DNA of 13,858 nucleotides from CAYXXZ01 sp964469165. GTDB taxonomy: Bacteria; Pseudomonadota; Gammaproteobacteria; Pseudomonadales; Porticoccaceae. Below, one piece after another: positions 1 through 7,221 of the stretch (its first letter is position 1; each line of letters opens with the position of its first letter). The stretch lies in NCBI GenBank assembly GCA_964469165.1, contig CAYXXZ010000083.1:1-13858 (forward strand). Reading direction: 5' to 3'. A model generated the notes under the pieces. That model did not search any database. It was not told the DNA's origin and saw nothing but the letters and a program-made list of their open reading frames with translations. The translations under genes and the position numbers were made by a program.

Positions 1-1178
1 CGCCGCCGGCTCTGATACTGACGAATGCGCTGCGAGAGACTTTGCGCCCGTTCGTCCGCAGTGATCGATGGCGTGTCGGCGGGCAGGTGGTTGCGGACCT
101 CGGCGACCTTTACTTTCTTGACGCCGGGGTGGGGAAAACTGCTGGCGCTGTGCCAGCGATGCATCATGGTGCCACTGTTCCAGCCGCTTGTGGCGAGCCA
201 GTTGGGGGTGCCAGGGTCGTCGTGGCAGACGACGAAACGCACCTTGCCGTCGCTGTCCACGGTGGCCTGGGTGTGGTTGAGGGACGACTGGTGGAAGGTG
301 CAGTCCATGGCGCCGTAGAAGGCGTCCATGAGCTGGATGTTCCAGTAGGCCACCTGCTCGGGCAGTTCGGATTCGATGATCAGCGCTTCGTCGTCTTCCA
401 GCTGCCAGTAGCCGTGGTAGTACATTTGGGCCTTCATGCCGCCCAGATCGGGGAATTTCTCGCCAATGAACTGGTTGAATGCCTCGCTGCGAAGCTTCTG
501 CACATAACCCAGAATGAATTCGTTGAACTTGGCGACGAACAGGCTCAGGTTGTGCTTGCGTGCTTCCACTTGCTGCGCCGACAGTCGCGACGGCGCCGGC
601 AGTCTGTCGAGTCGCTCCAGCGTCCAGACGCCGTCGCGCTGCCAGGCTTGCGAGGTGATGCGGCGACAGATCGCGCCGGTGGTTTCAGGGTGAAGGGCAA
701 ACCAGGGGCCCTGGTAATTCGCCGGCCTTTCCTGGCTCAGTACAAAGCTGAAGCGGCCATCGTCATCCGTTTCCTGAGCGACGATGTCGATTTCGTCGAG
801 TGTCGCGCCGTGGATCATGCCGACATTGGGCCCGCCGCGGCGCAGCATGACCGACGCCACGGATTCATCGCCCTTGACGCCCGAGATGCGGTACGTGCCG
901 TTGGGGTCGAGTGCCGCGAAGGTGTACATGGTGTCCGGGTTCGGGGCACCCCAGGGAAACAGGGAGCTGGTGTGGGGCACCCAGTCCGGGTGCTCGGCGC
1001 GGGTACCGAATACCTGGACGCAGGCCTGCGCCACCAGCATCAGGAAATGGCGGTGGTATTCCTCGCGCAGCGCCGCATCGGGATAGCCGAGGCGCTCGGC
1101 GGTGCGGTCCGCCACTGCCAGCAGTTCAGGGAGCAGCGCCAGGGCGTTGGCGTCGATGGAAGCGGTTGAAGTGTTCAC
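1..1178 (-). CDS. DUF1214-domain protein, 3' end beyond the window
   Basis: I read an open frame of 392 codons from a GTG at 1178-1176 to the left edge with no stop. An in-frame TAG lies 12 nt upstream (1190-1188), so this GTG is the first possible start, and a TAGGAG Shine-Dalgarno sits 6 nt before it. ATG-only gene calling would miss this gene. The N-terminal part has a WGAPNPDTMYTF stretch near residues 76-87. The C-terminal part has DPGTPNWLATSGWNSGTMMH at about 321-340, followed by RW, which resembles the PNWL...G...GTM..RW signature of DUF1214 proteins. That domain is often paired with DUF1254 and has no established reaction. No signal peptide or membrane segment is evident, so it is probably cytoplasmic. 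It lies about 200 nt after the sulfotransferase on the same strand and may belong to the same operon. The family call is fairly firm; the function is unknown. Confidence 0.8.
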   Translation of the reverse strand, partial: MNTSTASIDANALALLPELLAVADRTAERLGYPDAALREEYHRHFLMLVAQACVQVFGTRAEHPDWVPHTSSLFPWGAPNPDTMYTFAALDPNGTYRISGVKGDESVASVMLRRGGPNVGMIHGATLDEIDIVAQETDDDGRFSFVLSQERPANYQGPWFALHPETTGAICRRITSQAWQRDGVWTLERLDRLPAPSRLSAQQVEARKHNLSLFVAKFNEFILGYVQKLRSEAFNQFIGEKFPDLGGMKAQMYYHGYWQLEDDEALIIESELPEQVAYWNIQLMDAFYGAMDCTFHQSSLNHTQATVDSDGKVRFVVCHDDPGTPNWLATSGWNSGTMMHRWHSASSFPHPGVKKVKVAEVRNHLPADTPSITADERAQSLSQRIRQYQSRR

Positions 1179-1184
1179 TGGGTA

Positions 1185-1189
1185 CTCCT
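1185..1189 (-). promoter_or_regulatory. Ribosome binding site (AGGAG) that fixes a GTG start
   Basis: The minus strand reads TAGGAGTACCCA directly before the GTG at 1178. The AGGAG has 6-nt spacing, and the TAG that overlaps it closes the frame upstream, so the non-ATG start is well determined. Confidence 0.75.
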
Positions 1190-1252
1190 ATGGTTGTTGA
1201 GAATCAGTCCGTCGCCAGGGAGTCTCCCCTATGAGGGCGACATTCCCTGCAT

Positions 1253-1340
1253 GGCAGCTATAAGCCGTAAGCTTTGAGCCAGGCTTTGCTGAGTCCAGGC
1301 TCTACCAAAGCGCTTGCTTAAAGCTTATGGCTGACAGCTT
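1253..1340. repeat. Imperfect inverted repeat between the sulfotransferase and DUF1214 genes
   Basis: The arm at 1253-1275 (reverse complement starts AAAGCTTACGGCTTATAGCT) pairs with 1320-1340 (AAAGCTTATGGCTGACAGCT) with a few mismatches, across about 44 nt. It lies in the otherwise gene-free stretch 1179-1375, downstream of the sulfotransferase stop. It could be a dispersed extragenic repeat or an intercistronic RNA structure. There is no T-run to make it a standard intrinsic terminator. Confidence 0.5.
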
Positions 1341-1375
1341 GTTCTTCAATTCTCAACATATCCTGGTGATGACCG

Positions 1376-2541
1376 TCATTTGATGAACGGGCGGTATTTG
1401 GTCATGTAGTCGGCGAAGCGCACGTCGATGTCCGCCTCGGTGACGCCGGTGCCTTCCAGGCTGTAGACGTGTTCGCCCTGGCTGTGCTGGATGTTCACTT
1501 TCAGCCAGTCCGCCATGCCCTGCCAGGCTTTGTCAGTGAAGTCCATACCGCAGAAATCGTAGACCTCGCGGGCGATGTCGTAATCCTTGGCGCGCACGTC
1601 TTCGTAGGCCATGTCGATGACGGTNNNNNNNNNNNNNNNNNNNNNNNNNNNNNNNNNNNNNNNNNNNNNNNNNNNNNNNNNNNNNNNNNNNNNNNNNNNN
1701 NNNNNNNNNNNNNNNNNNNNNNNNACTGGTGGCGCATGCCGTAGGTGAGGCTGATGATGGAGGGGATGACCTCCTGCGGCTTGCGGTGAAGCATGACGAA
1801 CTTGGTGCCGGGAAAGTGGCGCAGCATGTCCGCTTCGTAGCCGATGTGGGGAATGGCCTTGAGAATCCAGCGCCGCGGTGTCTCGTGGCGGTGGTGTTGC
1901 CATTGCAGGTACTGCAGCAGCTGGCGCAGATACTGGTAGGCGTGGTCGCGATCCTGGTGGCGCAACCAGTCGATATAGGAGGGTATCTGATAGTAGCCGT
2001 GCACGATCCAGGAGCTGAACGAGGGTTCCAGCAGGTAGATTTCCTCCTCCGGCTCCAACGCTTCGGCGTGGTGCGCCTTGCTGATCACGGCGTGCTTGCC
2101 GGCGCGCCAACTGAGGAACTCGGCGGCGCTTTCGATGCGGGGGTCTTCGCCGTCAGGGCGGGCGTCGGGGAAGGGCGCAAAGTTGTAGCCCTGCCACATG
2201 AGCATGCCGATGAAATCGCCGCCCTGCCACAGCATGCGGTGCAGCTTGGTGGAGCCGGTGCGGGGCATGCCGAGCACCACCAGCGGCGGCAGGATTTCCT
2301 GGTCGAGAATTTCCGGGTGTTTTTTCAGGTCATCCTGAAAGCGCAGGCGGTTGACGAGCAGGCGCAGGAAGCGCTCGCGGGCCTTGTCCCGGCCCTCGGC
2401 GCTGAAGTCGGTTTCGGCGTTGACGGCATCCACCATCTTGCGGAAGGGGACGAGAAAGCGCAGGTCCTCGCCGTAGTCTTCGAGGCCTGCCCTTTGCCGG
2501 GCCAGGCGCAGGAGGTCGTCGGCACTGGTGTCGAATTTCAT
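1376..2541 (-). CDS. PAPS-dependent sulfotransferase family protein (Sulfotransfer_3-like), split by an assembly gap
   Basis: Sulfotransferases of this type move a sulfuryl group from PAPS to a hydroxyl on a small molecule. The start at 2541 follows GAGGAA by 9 nt; an upstream in-frame ATG at 2577 would overlap the previous gene and is less likely. The 272 residues before the gap hold the 5'-phosphosulfate loop GMPRTGSTKLHRML (91-104), an ILKAIPHIGYEADML stretch (226-240), and the 3'-phosphate motif HRKPQEVIPS with R253 and S261. After the gap, 82 residues follow (starting TVIDMAYEDV, ending RPFIK) to TGA at 1376. The 100 N shift the apparent frame (100 is not a multiple of 3), but both halves match one protein. 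Family proteins usually have roughly 30-40 residues between these blocks, so the real gap is probably close to its written size. The gene starts 25 nt after the ACAD stop and is probably co-transcribed. The substrate is unknown. Confidence 0.85.
1625..1724. other. Assembly gap, 100 N
   Basis: Exactly 100 consecutive N lie inside the sulfotransferase gene. The round number is typical of a scaffold placeholder, so true length and reading frame across it cannot be inferred from the coordinates. Confidence 0.97.
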
Positions 2542-2566
2542 GGGGTTGTGTTCCTCGCTTCCGGGT

Positions 2567-3811
2567 TCAGGCGCCAAACTGCTGCTGGCTGAAGGGAATG
2601 TCCTTGTCGTTGCGCGGGTCGGGGGGCAGGCCCAGGGTGCGCTCGGCGATGATGTTGCGAATCACGTCGTCGGTGCCGCCGCCCTGGCGGTAGCCCACGG
2701 CGCCGAAAAAGCTGTCCTGCATCGCTGCCAGATCGTCGCCAAGCCCGTCGCGGGCGCCGCTTGCCGGCCCGCTCAGGTCCATGGCGAAGGCCGCCATTTC
2801 CTGCAATGCGCCGGTCATCAGCATCTTGGTGATGGCGCCTTCCGACTCCGGCTCGCCGCCCTGGGCGACGGTGGTGATGAGGCGCGCGGCGAGGTTTTTC
2901 AGGCCGTTGAGCGCAGTGGCGTAGCCGGCGATCTGCGCCCGCACCCGGGCGTCGTCCGAGAGCATGGAACCGCCGAGGGCGCCGGGAGTATTGCGCGCCT
3001 GATTGATCAGCGCGTGCAGGATATCGCCGCCGAAGGCGGAAGCGTTGCCGGTCATGGCACCGTAGCGCTCGTTCATCAGGGTGGTGATGATCACCCGCCA
3101 GCCGTCGTTGACCTTACCCACCCGGTAGCGGTCGGGGATGCGCACGTCGGTGAAGAACACCTCGTTGAACTCCGCGCGGCCGGTGAGCTGCTTGAGAGGG
3201 CGCACCTCGACGCCGGGGGTTTTCATGTCCAGGAAGAAATAGGTGATGCCCTTGTGTTTGGGCACGTCCGGGTCGGTGCGGGTGATGAGCATGGCCCAGT
3301 CGGCGAAGTGAGCGCCGGACGACCACACTTTCTGGCCGTTGATCACCCAGTCGTCGCCGTCCCGCACCGCGCGGGTGCGGATGGCGGCCACGTCCGAGCC
3401 GGCGCCGGGCTCGGAAAACAGTTGCGCCCAGATCAGGTCAGCGCGCAGCGTCGGCAGCAGCAGTTCATCCTGAATGGCTTTGTCGGTGTGGGCGATCATC
3501 ACCGGCACCGCGTTGCCCACGCCGGTCGAGATATAGGGCGCGGGCAGGTGGGCGATGGGGTAGGGGGCCTGTTCCTGGGCAAACACCACCTCTTCCAGCA
3601 GCGAGCCGCCGCGGCCGCCGTATTGCTTGGGCAAGGTGAAGCCGGCAAAACCCGCGTCCAGCTTGGCGGCCTGCCAGCCTTTCATCAGGCGCAGGACCTC
3701 GCTGTCCTCGGGTTGCAGGGATGAGGGGGTGAAACGCGAGGCGTTGTGTGCGAGCCATTCGCGGGCTTCGCGGCGGAACGCGGCCATTTCCGGGGTATCG
3801 TTGAAATCCAT
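2567..3811 (-). CDS. Acyl-CoA dehydrogenase, 414 aa
   Basis: This is an FAD-dependent alpha,beta-dehydrogenase of acyl-CoA thioesters, of the kind used in beta-oxidation of side chains or branched acids. The start MDFNDTPEM at 3811 follows AAAAGGA by about 8 nt; the frame stays open to an ATG at 4390, but that extension runs through the neighbouring ACAD gene and is rejected. Visible are the middle-domain motif FSEPGAGSD (132-140), INGQKVWSSGAHFADW (157-172) and the C-terminal GGGTDDVIRNIIAERTLGLP (377-396). The Glu that acts as base in MCAD-type enzymes (YEGT motif) is a Gly here. Instead E248 in LMNERYGAM lies where isovaleryl-CoA dehydrogenase has its base. That alignment is from memory and is an inference. 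It lies 107 nt after the small ACAD-like gene, and the two probably form a heteromeric enzyme. Confidence 0.92.
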   Translation of the reverse strand: MDFNDTPEMAAFRREAREWLAHNASRFTPSSLQPEDSEVLRLMKGWQAAKLDAGFAGFTLPKQYGGRGGSLLEEVVFAQEQAPYPIAHLPAPYISTGVGNAVPVMIAHTDKAIQDELLLPTLRADLIWAQLFSEPGAGSDVAAIRTRAVRDGDDWVINGQKVWSSGAHFADWAMLITRTDPDVPKHKGITYFFLDMKTPGVEVRPLKQLTGRAEFNEVFFTDVRIPDRYRVGKVNDGWRVIITTLMNERYGAMTGNASAFGGDILHALINQARNTPGALGGSMLSDDARVRAQIAGYATALNGLKNLAARLITTVAQGGEPESEGAITKMLMTGALQEMAAFAMDLSGPASGARDGLGDDLAAMQDSFFGAVGYRQGGGTDDVIRNIIAERTLGLPPDPRNDKDIPFSQQQFGA

Positions 3812-3825
3812 GGCGTGGTCCTTTT

Positions 3826-3910
3826 GTAGGTTGGGCTGAGGAACGAAGCCCAACAGTTTCAGGGTAGATGCGCCTATAGATGTTGGGCTTCGTTCCTCAG
3901 CCCAACCTAC
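3826..3910. repeat. Perfect 30-bp inverted repeat with self-complementary arms
   Basis: Positions 3826-3855 and 3881-3910 are exact reverse complements, separated by 25 nt. Each arm is itself a small hairpin: TTGGGCT and AGCCCAA with a 9-nt loop (3831-3853 in the left arm). This is the appearance of a REP- or MITE-like dispersed element; similar GTAGGTTGGGCT... repeats are common in Gammaproteobacteria, by recollection. It fills nearly all of the 107-nt space between the two ACAD genes and ends 14 nt before the translation start of the downstream one (3811), so it could affect mRNA stability or relative expression. Confidence 0.93.
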
Positions 3911-3918
3911 GGGTGCTG

Positions 3919-5028
3919 TCAGTGCGATTCGTTGTTGGTGTCGTTGCCGAGTTCCAGCGCCAGGCGATCCTGCCAGTACAGGCTGGTGCCGAGACTCAGG
4001 GCCAGGTGGCGCGAACGGCGGTAATGGAGATGGGCGTCGTGCTCCCAGGTGGCGGCGATGGCGGCATGGGTCTGGATATTGTCCCGCGCCGCGCGCTCGT
4101 AGGCCTCCACGGCGGACAGCCGCGCCATGGCCGCTGCCCGCGGCAGCAGGTCGGGTGCCGAATCCAGCGCCCAGGCGCCGTAGTAGGCGTTGGAACGGGC
4201 CAGTTCGTTGGCCACGTAAATATCGACGATACGGTGTTTGACCGCCTGATACTGGGCGATGGGACGGCCGAACGCCCAGCGCTCGAGGGCATAGCCGCGC
4301 GCCATCTCCAGGCAGGCGTCGGCACCGCCCACCTGTTCGAAGGCGGTGAGTACGGCGGTGCGCGCCAGCAGGCGTTCGATGAGCGGCCAACCGGATCCCA
4401 GGGGCTCGGCGGGGGCGGCGTCAAAATCCAGCCGCGCCAGGGGGCGGGACTGGTCGAGGGAATTGCAGGACTGTCTCCGCACTCCCTGGCCGTTGAGTTC
4501 CACCAGATAGAGCCCTGTCTCATCGCCCTCGGTGGCGGCCACCACGGCGATGTCCGCCACCATGCCGTCGCTGGCGAACTTGCTGCCGGTCAGTTTGCCA
4601 TTCGCCACCGACGCCTTGATGTGCGCCGCTCCGATGGCGCCAGCGCCTTCCACCAACGCCAGGGTGCCGATGGTTTCGCCACTGCCCAAGGCGGGCAGCC
4701 AGCGCGCCTTTTGGGTGTCGGAACCGGCCAGCAACAGGGCTTCGGCGGCGAGATACAACGAAGACGAAACGGGCACCGCGGCGAGACTGCGACCGAGCTC
4801 TTCGGCGATGGCGCACAGGCTGGAATACGCCAGCCCCTGGCCGCCGTAGCTTTCCGGGATGGCGGCGGACAACCAGCCGAGACGGCCCAGTTCCTGCCAC
4901 AGGGGCCGGTCCAACAGGGCATCGTCGTCCATCACGCGGCGCGCGCTGGCTGGCCCGCCCATATCCTGCAGAAGGGCGCGGAGCTCCGACTTGAGGTTCT
5001 TTTCTTCGCTCGAAAAATCGAAATTCAT
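3919..5028 (-). CDS. Acyl-CoA dehydrogenase-like protein, small subunit type, 369 aa
   Basis: The protein has the ACAD fold: an N-terminal helical part with AIPESYGGQGLAYSSLCAIAEELGR (split as AIPESYGGQG, 56-65, and CAIAEELGR, 72-80), then the C-terminal FAD and dimer-interface segment ERWAFGRPIAQYQAVKH (249-265) and THAAIAATWEHDAHLHYRR (320-338). The middle beta-domain is poorly conserved, with no SEPGAGSD-type motif: the corresponding stretch is LVEGAGAIGAAH (125-136). The usual HGG before TWEHD is HAA. These features fit the second subunit of alpha2-beta2 ACADs known from steroid side-chain degradation (FadE pairs). The SD is a weak AGG about 8 nt before the ATG. It starts 23 nt after the SDR stop. 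Whether it is catalytic or structural is not decidable here. Confidence 0.88.
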   Translation of the reverse strand: MNFDFSSEEKNLKSELRALLQDMGGPASARRVMDDDALLDRPLWQELGRLGWLSAAIPESYGGQGLAYSSLCAIAEELGRSLAAVPVSSSLYLAAEALLLAGSDTQKARWLPALGSGETIGTLALVEGAGAIGAAHIKASVANGKLTGSKFASDGMVADIAVVAATEGDETGLYLVELNGQGVRRQSCNSLDQSRPLARLDFDAAPAEPLGSGWPLIERLLARTAVLTAFEQVGGADACLEMARGYALERWAFGRPIAQYQAVKHRIVDIYVANELARSNAYYGAWALDSAPDLLPRAAAMARLSAVEAYERAARDNIQTHAAIAATWEHDAHLHYRRSRHLALSLGTSLYWQDRLALELGNDTNNESH

Positions 5029-5051
5029 GACATTGCCTGGTGCAAAAGTTA

Positions 5052-5816
5052 TCAGGGAATGGAGTAGCCGCCGTCCACCGGCATGGTGATGCCGGTGACA
5101 TAGGACGCCGCATCGGAAGCGAGCCAGGCGGCCGCCTTGGCGATCTCGAGGGGCGCGCCGATGCGCCCCGCCGGCACCTTGGATTCGATCAGCGCCTTGC
5201 CCTCGGGGGTGCTGGCGGTGCCCTTGGCGATCATCTCCGTCATCACCGCACCGGGGGCCACTGTGTTGACGCGGATGTTCTGCTTGGCGTAATCCAGCGC
5301 CGCCACCTTGGTGAGGCCGACAATGCCGTGCTTGCTGGCCACATAGCTCCCCATGCGGGGAAAGCCGATGAAGCCGCCCAGTGAGGAAATGTTGACGATA
5401 CTGCCGCCGCCGCTTTTCAGCATGGCGTTGATCTGCGCCTTCATGGCGACGAAGGTGCCGCGCAGGTTGGTGTCGACGATGCGGTCGAATTCTTCCAGTT
5501 CAATGTCGCCGAAGGGAAGGTAGACGGGAGACTGGACGGCGGCGTTGTTCACCGCCACGTCCAGGCGGCCGAGTTTTTCCAGGGTGAAGTCCACGCCCGC
5601 CACCACTTGCTGCGGATCGGAGATATCCATGCGAACGGCGTGGATGTCGTTCCCCTTGTCCCGGTAGGGTCTGGCCAGCGCTTCCATCTTTTCCAGGTTG
5701 CGGGCGGCGATCACCAGGCGCGCGCCCTGGTTGATGAATTCCTCCACCACGGCGGCGCCGATGCCCTGGCTGGCGCCGATGATCAGGCAGGCCTTGTCTT
5801 GCAGTATTGCGCTCAT
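5052..5816 (-). CDS. Short-chain dehydrogenase/reductase (SDR), 254 aa
   Basis: A classical NAD(P)-dependent SDR that interconverts an alcohol and a ketone. The cofactor motif GASQGIG lies at 14-20, NNAA at 90-93, and the catalytic tetrad is N117 (DTNLRG), S145 (NISSLGG), Y158 and K162 (SYVASK), with the serine 13 residues before the tyrosine as in FabG. The C-terminus ends MPVDGGYSIP, the usual SDR pattern, and the length is normal for the family. The start at 5816 follows GGAA by about 8 nt and comes 13 nt after the P450 stop, so the two are almost certainly co-transcribed and may act in sequence (hydroxylation, then oxidation). N38-R39-type residues (AARN, 37-40) after strand 2 are compatible with NADP, but cofactor preference is uncertain. 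Confidence 0.94.
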   Translation of the reverse strand: MSAILQDKACLIIGASQGIGAAVVEEFINQGARLVIAARNLEKMEALARPYRDKGNDIHAVRMDISDPQQVVAGVDFTLEKLGRLDVAVNNAAVQSPVYLPFGDIELEEFDRIVDTNLRGTFVAMKAQINAMLKSGGGSIVNISSLGGFIGFPRMGSYVASKHGIVGLTKVAALDYAKQNIRVNTVAPGAVMTEMIAKGTASTPEGKALIESKVPAGRIGAPLEIAKAAAWLASDAASYVTGITMPVDGGYSIP

Positions 5817-5829
5817 AAAACTGTTCCAG

Positions 5830-7017
5830 TCAATGTAAGGTGATTTTCAAGGGCAGGTTTTTCAGGGTGCGCAACATGTTCACCGGCCTGAACACGGGCT
5901 CTCCCGCCAGCTCGATCGCGGCAACCCGCTTGAGAAATTCGCTGAAGAAGCACTCTGCTTCCAGGCGGGCGATGTTGCGGCCCAGGCACAGATGATTGCC
6001 GTTGCCGAAGCCCAGGTGGCCGGTGTGATCACGGCGGATGTCGAAGACGCCCGCGTCCTCGCCCCATTTGCGCGGATCGCGATTCGCCGCGCCGATGAAC
6101 ACCTGCACCTTGGTGTTGGGCTCGAGGGCGATACCCGCCACGCGGGCATCGCCTTCCGTGGTGCGGTAAATGGAGGAGGTGGGCGATTCCAGGCGCAGGG
6201 CTTCCTCGAAGGCCGGGATGATCAGGGAGTGATCCTCCTTCAACAACGCCCACTGGTCGGGATTGCGCGCCAGATACATCAGGGTGCTGCCGATGGTGCT
6301 GATGGTGGTGTCGAGGCCGCCGCGCAGCACGGTGCGCATCATGTTGGAAGCGGTGTTGGGGGGAATCTCTCCGCGCGCCTCGGCGGCGAAGATCATGTCG
6401 CCCATGCCGCCGGGAACCATGGCGGCGGCGGTCTGGTGGTGCTGGTACCAGTCCATGATGCCTTCCAGCGCCGCCTGGGAAGCTTTGGTGAGGTCGTTAT
6501 AGGGGCCGGCGGCATTGCCGTTGTGGTGGCCCACGATCAGCAGGTTCTCGCGGTTCGGTTCGATACCCACGGCAACGGGGAAAACGCTGTGAATATAGGC
6601 TTCAGAGAGTTCCACCAGGCCGTCGATCTCGCCATTGCCGAGCACCGCGTCGAAATGCCTGACGGCGCCTTCCTCGAACAATGGCCGCCATTGCTTGATG
6701 ACCTTGGGGTGCGCGATCTTGTTCATGCCCTTGCGGATGGCGGTGTGCTGGGGCGGGTCCGCCTCGGCGATGGGGCTGGGCTGGCGCGGCATCTTCGGGT
6801 TGCGCAAATTGTCGAGACCGATGCCCGCCGAGGAGATGAAGTTCTCGGCATTTTCCAGCAGTGCCGTCACCTCGGCGTGACGCGCCACGCCGTAGGTCTG
6901 GTATCTGGATAGCCAGAATACGGGGCCAGCGTCGCGAAAGGCGGCCTGGCTCTCGTAGGGGTAACAGAGGTTCTCCGCGGAGAAAGGGTCTATGTCCAGT
7001 ACGGTGATATCTGACAT
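5830..7017 (-). CDS. Cytochrome P450, CYP199-like, 395 aa
   Basis: This is a soluble bacterial haem monooxygenase with no N-terminal membrane anchor. The haem ligand is C344 in LGFGNGNHLCLG (335-346). The I-helix oxygen-activation motif is GGLDTT (233-238), and the ExxR motif is E272-A-L-R275. The N-terminal stretch DPFSAENL...YPYES...FRDAGPVFWLSRY and the ADPPQHT segment (86-92) resemble CYP199A enzymes, which O-demethylate or hydroxylate para-substituted benzoates; that subfamily match is from memory. The ATG at 7017 follows TGGAG by 8 nt. No ferredoxin or ferredoxin reductase gene lies nearby, so electrons must come from partners encoded elsewhere. It is the first gene of the P450-SDR-ACAD-ACAD-sulfotransferase operon and probably does the initial oxygenation. 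Confidence 0.93.
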   Translation of the reverse strand: MSDITVLDIDPFSAENLCYPYESQAAFRDAGPVFWLSRYQTYGVARHAEVTALLENAENFISSAGIGLDNLRNPKMPRQPSPIAEADPPQHTAIRKGMNKIAHPKVIKQWRPLFEEGAVRHFDAVLGNGEIDGLVELSEAYIHSVFPVAVGIEPNRENLLIVGHHNGNAAGPYNDLTKASQAALEGIMDWYQHHQTAAAMVPGGMGDMIFAAEARGEIPPNTASNMMRTVLRGGLDTTISTIGSTLMYLARNPDQWALLKEDHSLIIPAFEEALRLESPTSSIYRTTEGDARVAGIALEPNTKVQVFIGAANRDPRKWGEDAGVFDIRRDHTGHLGFGNGNHLCLGRNIARLEAECFFSEFLKRVAAIELAGEPVFRPVNMLRTLKNLPLKITLH

Positions 7018-7221
7018 TGCAGCGTCTCCAGATGGTTATCTTTGTGCTGAAGAAATGACAGGGGTTGGTCAGCGAGCCTACACCCCTGCGCAATCCTTTG
7101 TCGACCTGGCGGATTGCCGACAACACCCTGCAGCGCCAGCCGGGTGACTTGTTTCGTTGTCACGCGAGAGAGCACGCATCTGCCTGCGGCGAGCAGGCCT
7201 CCCAAGTAGCGTTAACAGGCC
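7018..7221. other. Intergenic leader of the P450 operon
   Basis: This 204-nt stretch separates the receptor stop from the P450 start and contains no convincing gene. It holds two overlapping inverted repeats: TTGTCG (7098-7103) with CGACAA (7118-7123) around 14 nt, and CTGGCG (7106-7111) with CGCCAG (7134-7139). Either could be an operator or simply RNA structure. A small hairpin GCCTGC/GCAGGC (7182-7198) just after the receptor stop has no T-run. I could not place a confident promoter, so a separate P450 promoter and read-through from the receptor gene both remain possible. Confidence 0.4.

Noticed and set aside
42..1169. Long plus-strand open frame opposite the DUF1214 gene
   Set aside because: It is antisense to a gene with clear family motifs; long antisense frames are expected in GC-rich DNA and its protein matches nothing.
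1501..2110. Two overlapping frames at the sulfotransferase, read as a frameshift
   Set aside because: The shift is produced by the 100-N placeholder; each half is in the correct frame on its own side.
3812..4390. N-terminal extension of the 414-aa ACAD to an ATG at 4390
   Set aside because: It would run through the repeat and the partner ACAD gene in another frame; the start at 3811 has an SD and gives a normal-length enzyme.
2528..5067. Plus-strand open frames of nearly 400 codons (2528-3724 and 3880-5067)
   Set aside because: Both are antisense shadows of the two ACAD genes, rich in G, A, V and H, with no domain signature.
5992..6912. Plus-strand open frame opposite the P450
   Set aside because: Antisense shadow of a gene with intact haem, I-helix and ExxR motifs.
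7182..7198. GCCTGC/GCAGGC hairpin as an intrinsic terminator of the receptor gene
   Set aside because: The stem is only 6 bp and no T-run follows on the minus strand.
6990..7205. Small minus-strand frame between the receptor and the P450
   Set aside because: It overlaps the P450 start in another frame, lacks an SD and has no recognisable features.
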